A DNA stretch of 64,000 nt. Source: Rhizophagus irregularis. Taxonomy: Eukaryota > Glomeromycota > Glomeromycetes > Glomerales > Glomeraceae. Where the stretch lies: contig NC_089444.1 in the NCBI RefSeq assembly GCF_026210795.1, forward strand, positions 2,408,501 to 2,472,500. The letters run 5' to 3'. Positions 1 through 11,867 of the stretch are shown piece by piece. Under the pieces are notes generated by a model. The model saw only the letters and a program-made list of their open reading frames with translations, was not told the DNA's origin and made no database searches. The translations under genes were made by a program, and so were the position numbers. The stretch's first letter is position 1. Each line of letters begins with the position of its first letter.

Positions 1-3000
1 CTGAACTATGCAAATATTTTAAAGCAACTTTTTCATTTGAATATCTTGTATATTTATCTTTCAAATTATTATAATATATTGGACCATCCTTCCATATTGC
101 CGAATATACTGTTATCAAATCATTTTCACTTACTTTTTTAATTTCATTAAGTCGATTATAAGGTATCCATTCAAATATTATATTTGTGTTAAAATTTATT
201 TCTTGAATGAAATTATCAATTTTTTTATTTTCACTCACTGACATAAAATTATTTAAAACTAAAACATAATCATTTGTATTTGGATTTTGAGATATTCCAT
301 ATATATCAAAAATTTCTTTACTAAATTCATTTATTAAATATTTTTCAGCCTATATATAATATATGAGAAATTAATATAATGCATAAAAAAATTACAAAAA
401 ATATCTGTATAAATTATATACCTCATTTCTTACAATTTCAATAGTATTCTGTGAGCCATGCAAACATCTTAAAGCAACTTCTAAATTTGAATCTCTTGTA
501 TAATTTCTACAATTCTTATTACGATATAATGGACCATCCTTCCATATTGCTGAATATATTGAAATAAAACTACTTTTGTCTATTTCTTTAATTTCATTAA
601 GTTGATTGTATGGTATCCATTCAAATACTGTATTTTCATATGCACCCATCATTTTTATATGCATTTCTTGAATGAATTCATCAATTTTTTCATTTCCACT
701 TTCCCAGATATAATTATTTAGAACCAAAATATAATCATTTGTTTCTGGATTTTGAGATATTCCATATATAACAAAATCCCTTATACCAAAAGTACTTTTT
801 GAATATTCTACAACCTAAAATAGATGAAGAATTAATATATTTTAATAAAAAAGTATTAAAGAGATTATACAAATTTAATACCTTATTTATAACAAATTCA
901 ATAGTATTTTGTGAGTTATATAGATATTTTAAAGCAACTGCTTTATTTGAAACTCTTGAGTAATTACTATACTCTTTATCTTTATTATAATATAATGGAC
1001 CATCCTTCCATATTGCTGAATATATTGTTATAGAACCATTTTTACCTATCTCTTTAATTTCATTAAGCTGATTGTATGGTATCCATTCAAATAGATTATC
1101 TTTATATGATGATTCTTTCATTTTTAATTGCATTTTTTGAATGAAATCATCAATTTTTTTATATCCACTTTCCCAGATAAAATTGCTTAGAACAAAAATA
1201 TAATCATTTGTATCTGGATTTTGGGATATTCCATATATAATGTAAATATCTTTATAACCATAAGTATTTATTAAATATTTTTCAGCCTAAAATAAATAAT
1301 AAATTAATATTATAATAAAAAAAGTATTAAAGATATTATATAAATTATATACCTCACTTATTACAAAATCAATAGTACTATGTGAATTATGTAAACATTT
1401 TAAAACAACTTCCTTATTTGGATTTCTTCCATAATTACTATAAAGTAATGGACCATCCTTCCATATTGCTGAATATGCTGTTATAGAATCATTTTTGCCT
1501 ATCTCTTTAAATTCATAAATCTGGTTGTATGGTATCCATTCAAATAATACATTTGACTTATATAATGATTGCATTTTTTGAATAAAATTATCAATTTTTT
1601 TATTTCCATTTTCCCAGAAAAAATTGCTTAAAACCAAAATATAATCATTTGTATCTGGATTTTGAGATATTCCATATAAAACAAAAATACTTCCGTCATA
1701 AATATTTGTTAAATAATTCTCAGCCTAAAATAAATGAGAAATTAATAATATATTATAATAAAAAGTATTAAAGAAAGCATATAAATTTTATACCTTATTT
1801 ATTACAAAATCAATAGCACTTTGTGAGTTATGTAAATATTTAAAAGTAACTTCTTTATTCGGATTTCTTGTATAACTTGTAGAATAACTAACAAAATATT
1901 TATAATTATAACATAATGGACCATCCATCCAAATTGCTGAATATACTGTTATAGAACCATTTTTGCCTATCTCTTTAATTTCATCAAACTGATTGTATGG
2001 TATCCATTCAAATACTACATTTGGGTAATGTATAATTTTAAATTGCGTTTCTTGAATGAAATTATCAATTTTTTCACTTCCACTGATCCAATTTGTTATA
2101 TTTATGAAATTATTTTGAACTAAAATGTAGTTATTTGTAATTGTATTCTGAGATATTCCATATAGTATGTGAAATACTCTTGAATATTTTTTAGCCTATA
2201 AATAAGCAAAAGAAATAATGAATATACTAAGTTAGAAAAAAAATTATTTAAATATTAAAGAAATATTATACCTCATTCATTAGAAAATCAATGGAATATT
2301 GTAAGTGACAAAAACATTTTAAAGCAACTTTTTTATTTGAATCTCTTGTAAAACTATTATATTCATTATTATATTGCAATGGACCATCCTTCCATATTGC
2401 TGAATATACTGTTATAGAATCATTTTTGCATGTCTCTTTAATTTCATTAAACTGATTGTATGGTATCCATTCAAATACTGTATCAATATATTTATCCATT
2501 TTTAATTGCATTTCTTGAATAAAATTATCAATTTTTTCATTTATACTGATACAATTTGTTACGTTTATGGAATTATTTTGAACTAAAATATAATCATTTG
2601 TATCTGGATTCTGGGATATTCCATATAATTTGTGAAATCCCTCATTGTTTGTTAAATATTTATTAGCCTGAAATAAAATAAAGGCAAATGAACTAGTAAG
2701 TATATTAAATTTAAAAAAATACTTAGATTATTAAAATAATATTATACCTCAATTATTAGAAAATCAATGGAATATTGTGAATTACGTAAACATTTTAAAG
2801 CAATTTCCTTATTTGGATCTCTTGTATAATTATTATACATATAATTGTATTGTAATGGACCACCCTTCCAAATTGCTGAATATACTGTTATAGAATCATT
2901 TTCACCTGTCTTTTTAATTTTATTAAACTGATTGTATGGTATCCATTCTAATATTGCACTTGATAATTGCATTTCTTGAATGAAATTATCAATTTTTTCA

Positions 3001-3556
3001 TTTCCACTGATCCAATTTGTTATGTTAATGGAATTATTTTGAACTAAAATATAGTTATTTGTAGATGAATCCTGGGATATTCCATACAATATATGAAATG
3101 CCTTATTGTTTGTTGAATATTTTTTAGCCTGAAATATAGACAAATAACATGGTAAATATATCAAATTAAAAATACTTAATTATTAAGAAAGAAATATTAT
3201 ACCTCATTTATTAGAAAATCAATAGAATGTTGTAAGTTACAAAAATATTTTAAAGCAACTTCTTTATTTGGATTTCTTGTATAACTATTAGTATAGTCAT
3301 AATTACGATATAATGGACCATCCTTCCATATTGCTGAATATACTGTTATAGAACTATTGTTACCTGTTTCTTTAATTTCATTAAACTGATTATATGGTAT
3401 CCATTCAAATATAATATCACTATGATCATTTATTTTTGATTGCATTTCTTGAATGAAATCATCAATTTTTTCATTTCCACTGGTCCATTCTGTAAAATGG
3501 TTATCTAGACATTTCAGTATATTATTTTTTGTTACTGGTTTGTTTTCAGAAAACAT
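1..3556 (-). CDS. Kinase N-lobe-array gene, copy A (3' part outside window)
   Basis: Protein kinase-like gene whose 3' half runs off the left edge. Eight exons are visible: 3203-3556 (ATG at 3556), 2748-3128, 2272-2667, 1794-2195, 1353-1724, 882-1286, 422-814 and 1-349 (partial). Each internal exon is a multiple of three, starts after an AG, usually with GCT (Ala), ends with GAG or AAG, and is followed by a GTAT intron of about 70-105 bp. Each encodes a kinase hinge motif (YGISQ.P.TN.YILV), then a leader (SGNEKIDNFIQEMQ), EWIPYNQ, a degenerate glycine loop (GKNGSITVYSAIWKDGP) and the beta-3 lysine motif VALK. Exons match copies B and C one to one. The exon at 1794-2195 has Thr where the others have Met in QEMQ. 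A TTG-initiated extension to 3592 is rejected because B and C start at the same ATG. The catalytic C-lobe is not seen here, so whether this copy is intact is unknown. Confidence 0.75.
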
Positions 3557-3620
3557 TGTTTTCAAAAAATATTTTCGAATAAAAATTTCCAAAAAAAAGA
3601 AAATTTAACGTAATAAATAA

Positions 3621-3640
3621 CTTACATAAGAATTATGTAA
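3621..3640. promoter_or_regulatory. TTACATAA/TTATGTAA pair upstream of kinase copy A
   Basis: Equivalent site for copy A, about 65-85 bases upstream of the ATG at 3556. Both palindromes have one substituted base, and the following 'gcttctt' is kept. Confidence 0.3.
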
Positions 3641-3811
3641 GCTTCTTAGTAATATTTTTCAAAATGTCGATCATGTAGCACGAGAAAATTAAGTTAAATT
3701 TTATAGCTTAGTATATTATCGCGGATCAATCGGATCATACTACTATTATGGAGATTTTGTTCGACCATTAAAATTGTAACCTAGTAAATTTATTAATTGT
3801 GGGTGCAGTAT

Positions 3812-4332
3812 AGGACCCCGAGCAATATATATAGGTAACAAGAAAGGTCAAAATTTTTATAATAGCTCTATGCAAGATTTTTATTATGGTAAATAAGCAA
3901 ACTCAACATGTGACTTCACAAATTGCCCAAAAATAAGCAATCTAACCATATGACTTTATAATATTATATTTTACAAAAATTATTTGATCAAATTTTCTCG
4001 CATTTATTATTACAATTTCACTTTTTTCAATAGTAATATCATCTTAGCTAAAATATCCGTCTTAGTAATTTTTTCCATCTCCTATTAACTTTTGCATATT
4101 AGTATAATACCATCGCTTATATTAATGGTATATAATGCATTATTAAATAACACCAAAAAATAAGCAATTATAATATATGACTTTTCAAAAATTCTGTGAA
4201 AATAAGCAAATGAAAAATATGACATTAGCAAAAAGTATCAATTTTACGCAAATCTAACCTCTAACTGTGGCTAAAATAGCATGTGACTAAGCAAACAATA
4301 TTGTTACCTATACATATATTGCTCGGGGTCCT
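3812..4332. mobile_element. MITE, AGGACC family (521 bp)
   Basis: Ends are inverted: AGGACCCCGAGCAATATA at left and its near complement ending GCTCGGGGTCCT at right, continuing to a shared GGTAACAA about 30 bases in. Flanking 8-bp duplications are TGCAGTAT (3804-3811) and CGCAGTAT (4333-4340), 7 of 8 identical. An 8-bp target duplication fits hAT-type transposition. It has no coding capacity. It lies in the 5' flank of kinase copy A and is absent from the flanks of B and C. Confidence 0.75.
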
Positions 4333-4399
4333 CGCAGTATTATATTTATAATTAGTGTATAAAATTTTGTAGTGATTTAAAATTGTAGGATGTTACAAA

Positions 4400-4795
4400 T
4401 GTAACGTCCGAGATGACGTTAAACTAGAAAACATGGGATTTGTGAAAGAGGTTTTATTTAGGGGAAAAGACAAAGTTGTAAAAATACGAAATTAACAGAG
4501 GTGTAAAAAATGAGAAAGTGACAGAAATGGGAAAGTGACAGAAAAGTAAGAATATGAAAATGACAGGGGAGTTTTACCTTTTAGAAAGGGTCAATTATGA
4601 GATATAAAAAGGAGTGATTTTTGACTTAGTAAAAAGGAGGATACGAATTTTTGTGATTTATTTTTATTAGATATATTTAGTTATATTAAACCAAGCGTAT
4701 TATTGTATTTATTTATATTACTAATAAAGTATTATTTTGTTAAGACTAAGGTGGCAACGTGATTTATCACAGGCTTCACAGGCTTAGGTCTTACA
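4400..4795 (+). mobile_element. Possible solo LTR
   Basis: A 396-bp block starting TGTAACG and ending CTTACA, a 5-bp TGTAA/TTACA terminal inversion. Inside are a TATA-like box (GATATAAAAAGG, about 4602) and AATAAAG about 115 bases later, in LTR order. No target duplication was found, so this is tentative. Confidence 0.3.
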
Positions 4796-6130
4796 ATATC
4801 AATGATTTTCACGGCGCAGTCGTGAAAATCATGATATTCCAGTGACTCCGTGAAATAACTGATTTATCTCACGGTATCCGTACCATAAAGCCCTTTGATA
4901 TACTAATAATGATAGACTTTTTATTCCAATCTTGATAGCCCATCTTTTTAAATAAACACCACCGTGAGAATATCAAGAAAAAAATCACAAATTTTAACTA
5001 GGAACCGTGAGACAATATGATTTATTTTATGAAATTATCTAATTAATACTCTTGGATTACTACTTTAAAATTGAGATCTAGTGAAAGGATTAAACCAAAT
5101 ATAATTAGGATTTAAGTTAAAATATATGTATTCGAACCCTTATCAACTTTGTAAATTCATGTACATATTGAAAATTTTATAAAAATAATAAAAGAAAATG
5201 AAGCATTTAATTGGTCAAAACCCACCCTAAAAAATCGCTTTCACGTGACTTTTGGCCGAAATTATGCAAATAATCGATGACCAGTAAAAATGATTATTTT
5301 ATATACGTCACGTGAAAGTAAATTTAAAAATTTAGTCGAATGTCTTATGATTACTGATCATTTATGATTTCAACTATATTAAAACGGAAATTTTTACTGG
5401 ACTTTGAATAGTAATTGATGTGCAAAATTGAGTAGCATCATTTTCTGTATAGTATAAACTTAACATAAAAGGCCAAAATTTATACGAATAGAAAGCCATG
5501 GTTCTAAACTTTTATTTTTTTAATTTTAAAAAAATTTGTTCTTCATAAAAGGGTTGGAAAATACTTCATACGCGAGTATGAAATCTTGGTTATTAATATT
5601 TTGCTATGTAAACAACCCGTATATTAAATAAATAAATAACCGGCAAATAAAAATAACCACCTGACATATATAGATATACATTCTACCCTTAGATTCTTAT
5701 CAATACAACTATTAACGTAAGAAAATTCAAGTGTCCTAGCCAGTTTTTTTTTTTAATAATAGAAAGGTTTTGCATAATCCGTTTACGTTATTATGGAATT
5801 CATCAATACTACCTTTAATAAACATAATTTCTATAATCCTTCACAGTATATGATATTTTCATTTTTGTGGATTATAGTTGGAAGGATTTTCGTGTCACTT
5901 CGAACTTAATAATAAGTAGGATTCATTTAAAAAAGAAATTGTTAGACAGAATTTTAGATTTATTATAATGAGAAAAATTGCACGAGGTGAAAAACAGTAG
6001 CAAAATGAGCAAAATTCGAAGAAAGCGCTAAAAAAATGTTTGAAGAAACAAGTAGTGAGGATTCGAAATGTCAATGTTACCAAAGGGAGTACAGTACCCT
6101 TGGAATTAACTTTAAAAAAGAACTGAGAGT
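4796..6130. other. Non-coding remnant of the kinase 5' flank with a hairpin
   Basis: Holds a long imperfect palindrome at about 4795-4838 and scattered CACGGT/ACCGTGAGA repeats to about 5020. From about 5090 to 6010 it matches the 5' flank of copy C, including a broken copy of the small ORF block at about 5860-6010, which has an in-frame TAG. No gene is supported; the 62-codon minus-strand ORF here is antisense to the decayed block. Confidence 0.5.
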
Positions 6131-7430
6131 TAGATAGTGGTCAGCTAAGTTAATAAAGAATCAGATAATAATAATAATATAAATAAAAGAGAAGAAAATG
6201 AAGATTTATTTGGAGGAAATGTATAGAGGATATAAAAGAAGAAAAATAATATGCATAATTTTAATTACATAACTAGAGTCATACCCTAGGGCCAGTAACC
6301 GGCCCCTTCTAAGAGTATGATATATACCATAAATTTTAACACTTATTTGCAGAAACAAAAGTATTGATAAGATATAATTTGAAATAAATAAATAATTTAT
6401 TTTATTTTTTTTTCATCTAAAATATTTTAATTTGTTTTTTACGTTTTAATTTAATAATCTTGTAATTGGCCTTAAAAGAAGAATTTATAAAAAACAATTT
6501 TTTTTAAAAAATTTTTTTCGTTTCTACTTTCTAACCAAAATAAAATAATTCAATAAAATTTATTTCTTTTTTAAAAAAATTTTTTCGTTTCTACTTTCTA
6601 AGTTCTAACCAAAATAAAATAATTCAATAAAATTTATTTCACATGATTAAAACTTAATATTGTAGGATATTTCAAATCAAATTTGGACGATTCTATGTCC
6701 ACATATTATGTTTTTAATAAATTAATTCATGTAATATATATTTTAATAAGAAAATTCATATAATTTTTCTTTAATAATTAAATTCATATAATGTTTTTAA
6801 TAATTAAGTTTGTATTATATTTTTAATTATAATTTTTTACTAATAAATATTTTTTTAATAAATAAATTTAATAAATTCGGATATATAATTTTTCTTAATA
6901 AATCAATTCATGTAATATATATTTTAATAATTAAATTTGTATAATATTTTTTAATAATTACTAAATTTGTATAATGCTTTTTTTAATAAATAAACTCGTA
7001 TAATGTTTTTTAATGAATAAATTAAATAAATTCGGGTATATATTTTTTTTTAATAAATTCGGGTATATATATTAAAATTCAGATATATATATATTTTTGG
7101 ATATATATATTTTTTATATAATTTGGATATATGTATATTTTAATAAAATTCAGACATATTTTTTTTATATTTGATCAGGTTCATTTAAGAATGTTATTCG
7201 CTTTATATATTTAATTTCCTTCAATTCCTATTATAATTAATCCCAAAAATTAGCCTCCTGAACAATGTATACTGTACGAATAATAAATATTTCCTTGATG
7301 TTAATATGTAGTTAGCTCCCAGATTTTTGGCCAGCCAAATTGATAATTCATAATTCCTTGATGTCAATATATGGTTAGCTCTTGATTTTTGATCAACCAA
7401 TTCGGATCATGCTGCAGATCATGATTAATT
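6131..7430. repeat. AT-rich low-complexity DNA with short tandem duplications
   Basis: A block of about 70 bp containing 'cgtttctactttcta' is present twice in tandem (about 6510-6640). From 6700 to 7150 imperfect units of about 35-45 bp built on 'aattcatataatgttttta' recur, ending in TA-rich runs. No coding sequence. Confidence 0.55.
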
Positions 7431-7484
7431 TTTTTTTTATATAAACGACCATTGTTCGTAATATTGAACTCAATATCAACTCAA

Positions 7485-7555
7485 TATCAATATCAATATC
7501 AATTCAATATCAATTCAATACAATATCAATATCAATATCAATATCAATATCAATA
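7485..7555. repeat. (ATCAAT)n microsatellite
   Basis: Repeats of ATCAAT with occasional interruptions. Confidence 0.8.
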
Positions 7556-7740
7556 ATATAAAAACGTACCCTATACTTAGTGCATAAGAGCTAACCAAAT
7601 TAGTAAAATTTTCTTTCCTTTCCAGGATAGCACGATTAGCATAACAACCAATTACAAGGACTATCACTATTAAAATGAAGATCACCTGATATCGTTAACT
7701 ATATAGTGTGATCTGTATATAGTGTCAAATAGTTAGTTCC
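7556..7740. repeat. Dispersed repeat, copy 1 (partner at 33736-33912)
   Basis: Shares ordered blocks with 33736-33912: TATAAAAACG(G/T)ACCCT, GCTAACCAAATTAG, CTTTCCTT, CAATYACAA and GTGATCTGTATATA. The partner lies just 3' of kinase copy B, so this may be an old piece of duplicated 3' flank or a mobile promoter-like repeat. Confidence 0.4.
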
Positions 7741-9575
7741 TTTTTAATGAAATTCATTTTTAATATTGTAGTTTTCTCTTCAGGAATTGTTAGTATTTTT
7801 GTTTTTCGTAATCATATTAAATTTGCTGATTTCATTAATATTAATTTTAAACGTTCATTCTTTAACCAGTCCATTGATTAATATTTCTCACATTTATTAC
7901 TTGATAAAATAATTCATTAGAGTTGGCATTCTACTGCTGGAACCTAAAATAGATTCCAGGAAATCTCTTTCCTTCTTTTAAATTCATACTCAATTTTATT
8001 TTCATTGAATTTTAATTATTAATATTTCTAGAAAATGAAAATTATTTAAATAGAAAATTTCCAAGATTGTAAATCAAGAAGGTTAGAAATTGAATGATTG
8101 AAAATTAATAATTTAAAATTCAACCTCATGAAATCACGGCACTTTAAAATATTTTTATAATCAGACATGATAAAATTGATAAATGTAATTGGAAACAATC
8201 ATGTGACCATCAAATTTTCATTCTAACTCAAAAGTATAATGTCCTTCGCTTATCTAAATAAAAATTAAATGATTTACTGAAACCCAAAATTTTAAACGAA
8301 ATCTTATTGATATCTAGATATCATTTGAAATTATAAGGTTTCGGTAAAGTAGTTTATTTATACACTTATGTGAGCGAAAATAATGATAAAAATCCAATCT
8401 TAAAAGTACAATTTAATAAATACTTACAGTATATAAATAATGAATATTACGGTATGTACTAGGGAAAATGAAAACCCTTAAAGTCCGTCACAACTGAAGG
8501 GCCGCAGTATGCACGTGACTGCGTTCAACCAGTTATTCTAGTTGTGGAAAGATACTTATAAACAAACTTTACAATTACGTCTCTCAGGATAATAATTCTG
8601 AAAATGAAGCTCAATTTTGGAACCTACAATTTAACTTTACTACGTATCTCAAACCCTCAAACCTGAATAGCGCCATAGTAATTTAAATGTTATGCACATC
8701 AGCACATGAATGTCCCCCTTATTAAATCAATACTTATGGAAAATCCGAAAGTTCATATCATATTCTACAACAGCACAACTTGAAGTTCGACATTTCAAAT
8801 TGTACAGTATATTATAACGTTTTAAATATACTGTAAGTCATAAATCAATTCTTTTAGATAATTTATAAAAAATAATAATTCCTAAACAATTTGAGAATAT
8901 GAGTTGCCGTACATCTAGGATAAATGAATAGGACGATAAACTAAATACAAAGTCCGTTCTCTGATTCTAATATAACTAAAATTCAATTAGTGAATTAATA
9001 TTAGAATATTTTTGAAATTCTAAGAGTACTAACTTTTACAACAGTTTTTTTAATGATTTTATAAATTATTCAATTATTCGGGTTTTGCCTGTTGTAAAGA
9101 TATGAAGCCATTGAATTGTTATAAGAGAACATAAAAAGCAAAGTTTTGAGTTTGTGTGCAACGATCTTTTCTTCTAAAAGGTAATCCCGGCCAAAAATTT
9201 ATTGCCATTTTTAGTAACTAGCCGAAATTCTCATAATTCCGGCCCTGAAAAATGCGTACAGCCATAATAAATTTTTTTTGGCCATTATATATATATCGGG
9301 TCCTGTTATGAGATTTTAAATTTCCTTCGTTTAAACTTAAAAAATTAAAATTTGTTTCAAACTTTTGGAAACATTAACATTATTACAGTACTCATTTTTT
9401 TTTTTATGGGTAAAAGCGATACTTTATTTATGAGATGACACAGAACATAAAATAAAATAAAATAAAAGTACACATTCAGTTTGGATAAATCCTTCCTGTT
9501 TACCCGCCTTCTCTTGTAACTGTATATAAAATATGCTTTTTCCTATTTAAACTGTTAGCAAGTTATTGTTTTCTA
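7741..9575. other. Intergenic, nothing recognised
   Basis: AT-rich, stop-dense in all frames. A single AGGACC-family-like end (TATATCGGGTCCTG at about 9290) has no partner. I see no gene. Confidence 0.5.
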
Positions 9576-9599
9576 CAGTGGTGTGCAAAAAAAATGACA

Positions 9600-11430
9600 A
9601 TTTTTACTGCGGCAGATCGTCATTATTCAATTTTAGTCGTATATAAATACTATGCGAAAGATGTGAAAAACAAACACCATGATCAAATAAATATTGGATG
9701 AGTAAGTTTGCCATTTATGGATTGGTATCAAGATAACTTCGCGAGCCTATCTTTGAAATCATTTGAATGCTGATACTTACTACAGATTAAGCAACGTTTA
9801 TTATAACTTTCCATCTGTGCTAAAGTTGTCAAAGGCCAATGGAATGACGATCGCACAGGATTGATAGTTAAAACGATAGATTTGAGAAATTATTTTTAAA
9901 GAATATTCCGTCCGAATTACACATACTCGTTAATTAATCTGATATTAGTAGCACACCTAATTCGCCTAATTCAGCTTAGCCATATACAGTAAATCATTAT
10001 TTTTTAGGGTGATTTATTCTATTAAAGAAAACAAGAATACTCTAATAACTTATTTATTACCTTGTATAATTAGACTATCAAGGCACGACTTATCCTTGAA
10101 AGATGTGTGATTTACGTTTTAAAATTTTGGACTTTCTTTCGAACGTTAACATTATAATCGATCGTCAAAGTAACATTAATAATGTTTACGAGGAACTACT
10201 GATTTCAGACAAATTATCTGGATTTCATATCCCATTCATTATTATTTATTACTATCACTAAAATTTTTATAGGCTTCATGAGTTAGCTGTAGAATTCTAC
10301 CCTCTTACACATTAGAAAACGGAACCATCTCATGATTTTAATGCAAATGATGTAAGAATTTATTCATTATAATTCATTTATTTCATTATTTATTATTTAT
10401 TATCAGTGAAAATAGTACCGTGAATTCCTTATTTTTCAAAAATTTTACGGATTTTCTTCTGGCAAACTTTTTTGTATATACTGTATATATATAATATATA
10501 TAAGGACCAAATTTTATCATTTTTTTTTTAACGTATTATAAAATGTTTGTAAGTTTCTAATGAAAAATAGATACCAATGATTAGCCAAATGTTAATAGAT
10601 ACACAGCACAAATTTTAAAAAGGGACATCTTTCAAAAAAAGACAGAATTTTCAAAAAGAATGGTTAAAAATTTACAATCGCAAAGTTAGACAAATCCATA
10701 ACGAGAAAATAAATTTGGAAGTGAAGACAATAGTTTCTATTTAAAATGGGTCGTTTAATTAACACATTAAATGTAATAAAATTTTTATTTGCAGGTTAGA
10801 AGAATTTTTAAATCCTTATATTGATGCAACAAATTGTGAAATTACAAAGATGGAATTTTCGTAAGAATTATAAATTTTTGGATCCTCAGCAAGATTTGAA
10901 AGAATGAATAAAAAATAATATTACTAGGAAATGACAGTGATCAGATGTCTCCAGAGAGTTTTTAGATTAAAAAAAAACCTCAAAAAATTTTTTCAGTGGT
11001 CATACGAATTCGTGGAATATACAAAGGATTTGAATTTTGAAGCACTGTCGACAGTCTTTGATTTTCCTTGGACGTGCTTATGAGATGGTAAAGAAGTCGT
11101 GGCCTCTCAAAAAACAAACTTACGTAAACGCAAGGTCAAATTGTGCTGTAGCGTTCAAAATTGCTTGAAAAGTAATTTCGGACACTTTTAAAATTTCTGA
11201 CATAGAATCTGGTAATACTGTAATTCTTGCTGTAATCTGATTATTTTTGAATTATTGGCTGATATTAGCAGTTTAGCACAAATCAAGGTTATTAACAGAG
11301 CAACAAGTATTGCTTTTAGTACTATTCTGCTTCAAGAAATCATATGTATTATCAGTCGTTACAGACTTATAACTGTAAGAGATCATCATTTAGAAAATAA
11401 TAAATGTGATACAAATATTTTCTCTTTTCA
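9600..11430. other. Interior of Tc1 segment, no intact gene
   Basis: No intact ORF. At about 10796-10860 an exon-like stretch (AG, then about 20 open codons, then GTAAGAA) could be a decayed exon fragment. The rest is stop-dense. Confidence 0.4.
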
Positions 11431-11439
11431 CTTATTACA

Positions 11440-11610
11440 ATATCATACTCAAAAATATTTTCAGAAGATTTTGTCCGAATTAACTTGTGAATCATAAAAT
11501 TTTAAAATCTTTCAGAATGATTTTTAACATTACATACATGATGCATTTTAGTCAGTAGATTATGTATCATTTAGCGATTCCATTTCAATTCCTAATTTTT
11601 TGAAAATTTA
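11440..11610 (+). pseudogene. F-box relic upstream of the intact F-box gene
   Basis: Nucleotides from 'tcaaaaatattttcag' through 'tagcgattcc' align with about 11876-12000, the F-box of the downstream gene, but with stops and frameshifts. It preserves the start of the domain (SKIFSxDLxEL) and the 'cattttagtcagtagattatg' region corresponding to ILVNRLW. It looks like a partial tandem duplication that has decayed. A TTG-initiated ORF at 11255-11497 runs into it but has no independent support. Confidence 0.55.
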
Positions 11611-11867
11611 AAAAAAATTGTGTAACTGTAATGTTTAGATCATCTATATAAATAAATTCTGTGTACCCTTACGACTGTGACGTTAAACAAAAATTTAAAA
11701 AAGCAAGATTTATATGCCGATCATATAATCCGGCTAGCGTTATGTTAAAGTTACGCCTAATTTTTGAAGCATGTTACACATAATTAGCAAACATTAATTG
11801 TATGAATTGTGCGACAATATTGGAATCATTTCTCCGAAAATCTAACTTTTCACTTGCAATTGCAAAT

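Noticed and set aside
3557-3592. Extended start of kinase copy A
   Set aside because: It opens at TTG; the homologous ATG at 3556 is shared with copies B and C.
4400-4795. Calling this a full LTR retrotransposon
   Set aside because: Only one LTR-like block, no second copy, no internal genes and no target duplication; kept as a low-confidence solo LTR.
5895-6083. 62-codon minus-strand ORF
   Set aside because: Antisense to a decayed copy of the Cys-motif block; no independent support.
9285-9300. Single AGGACC-family-like end (CGGGTCCTG)
   Set aside because: No inverted partner within a plausible distance.
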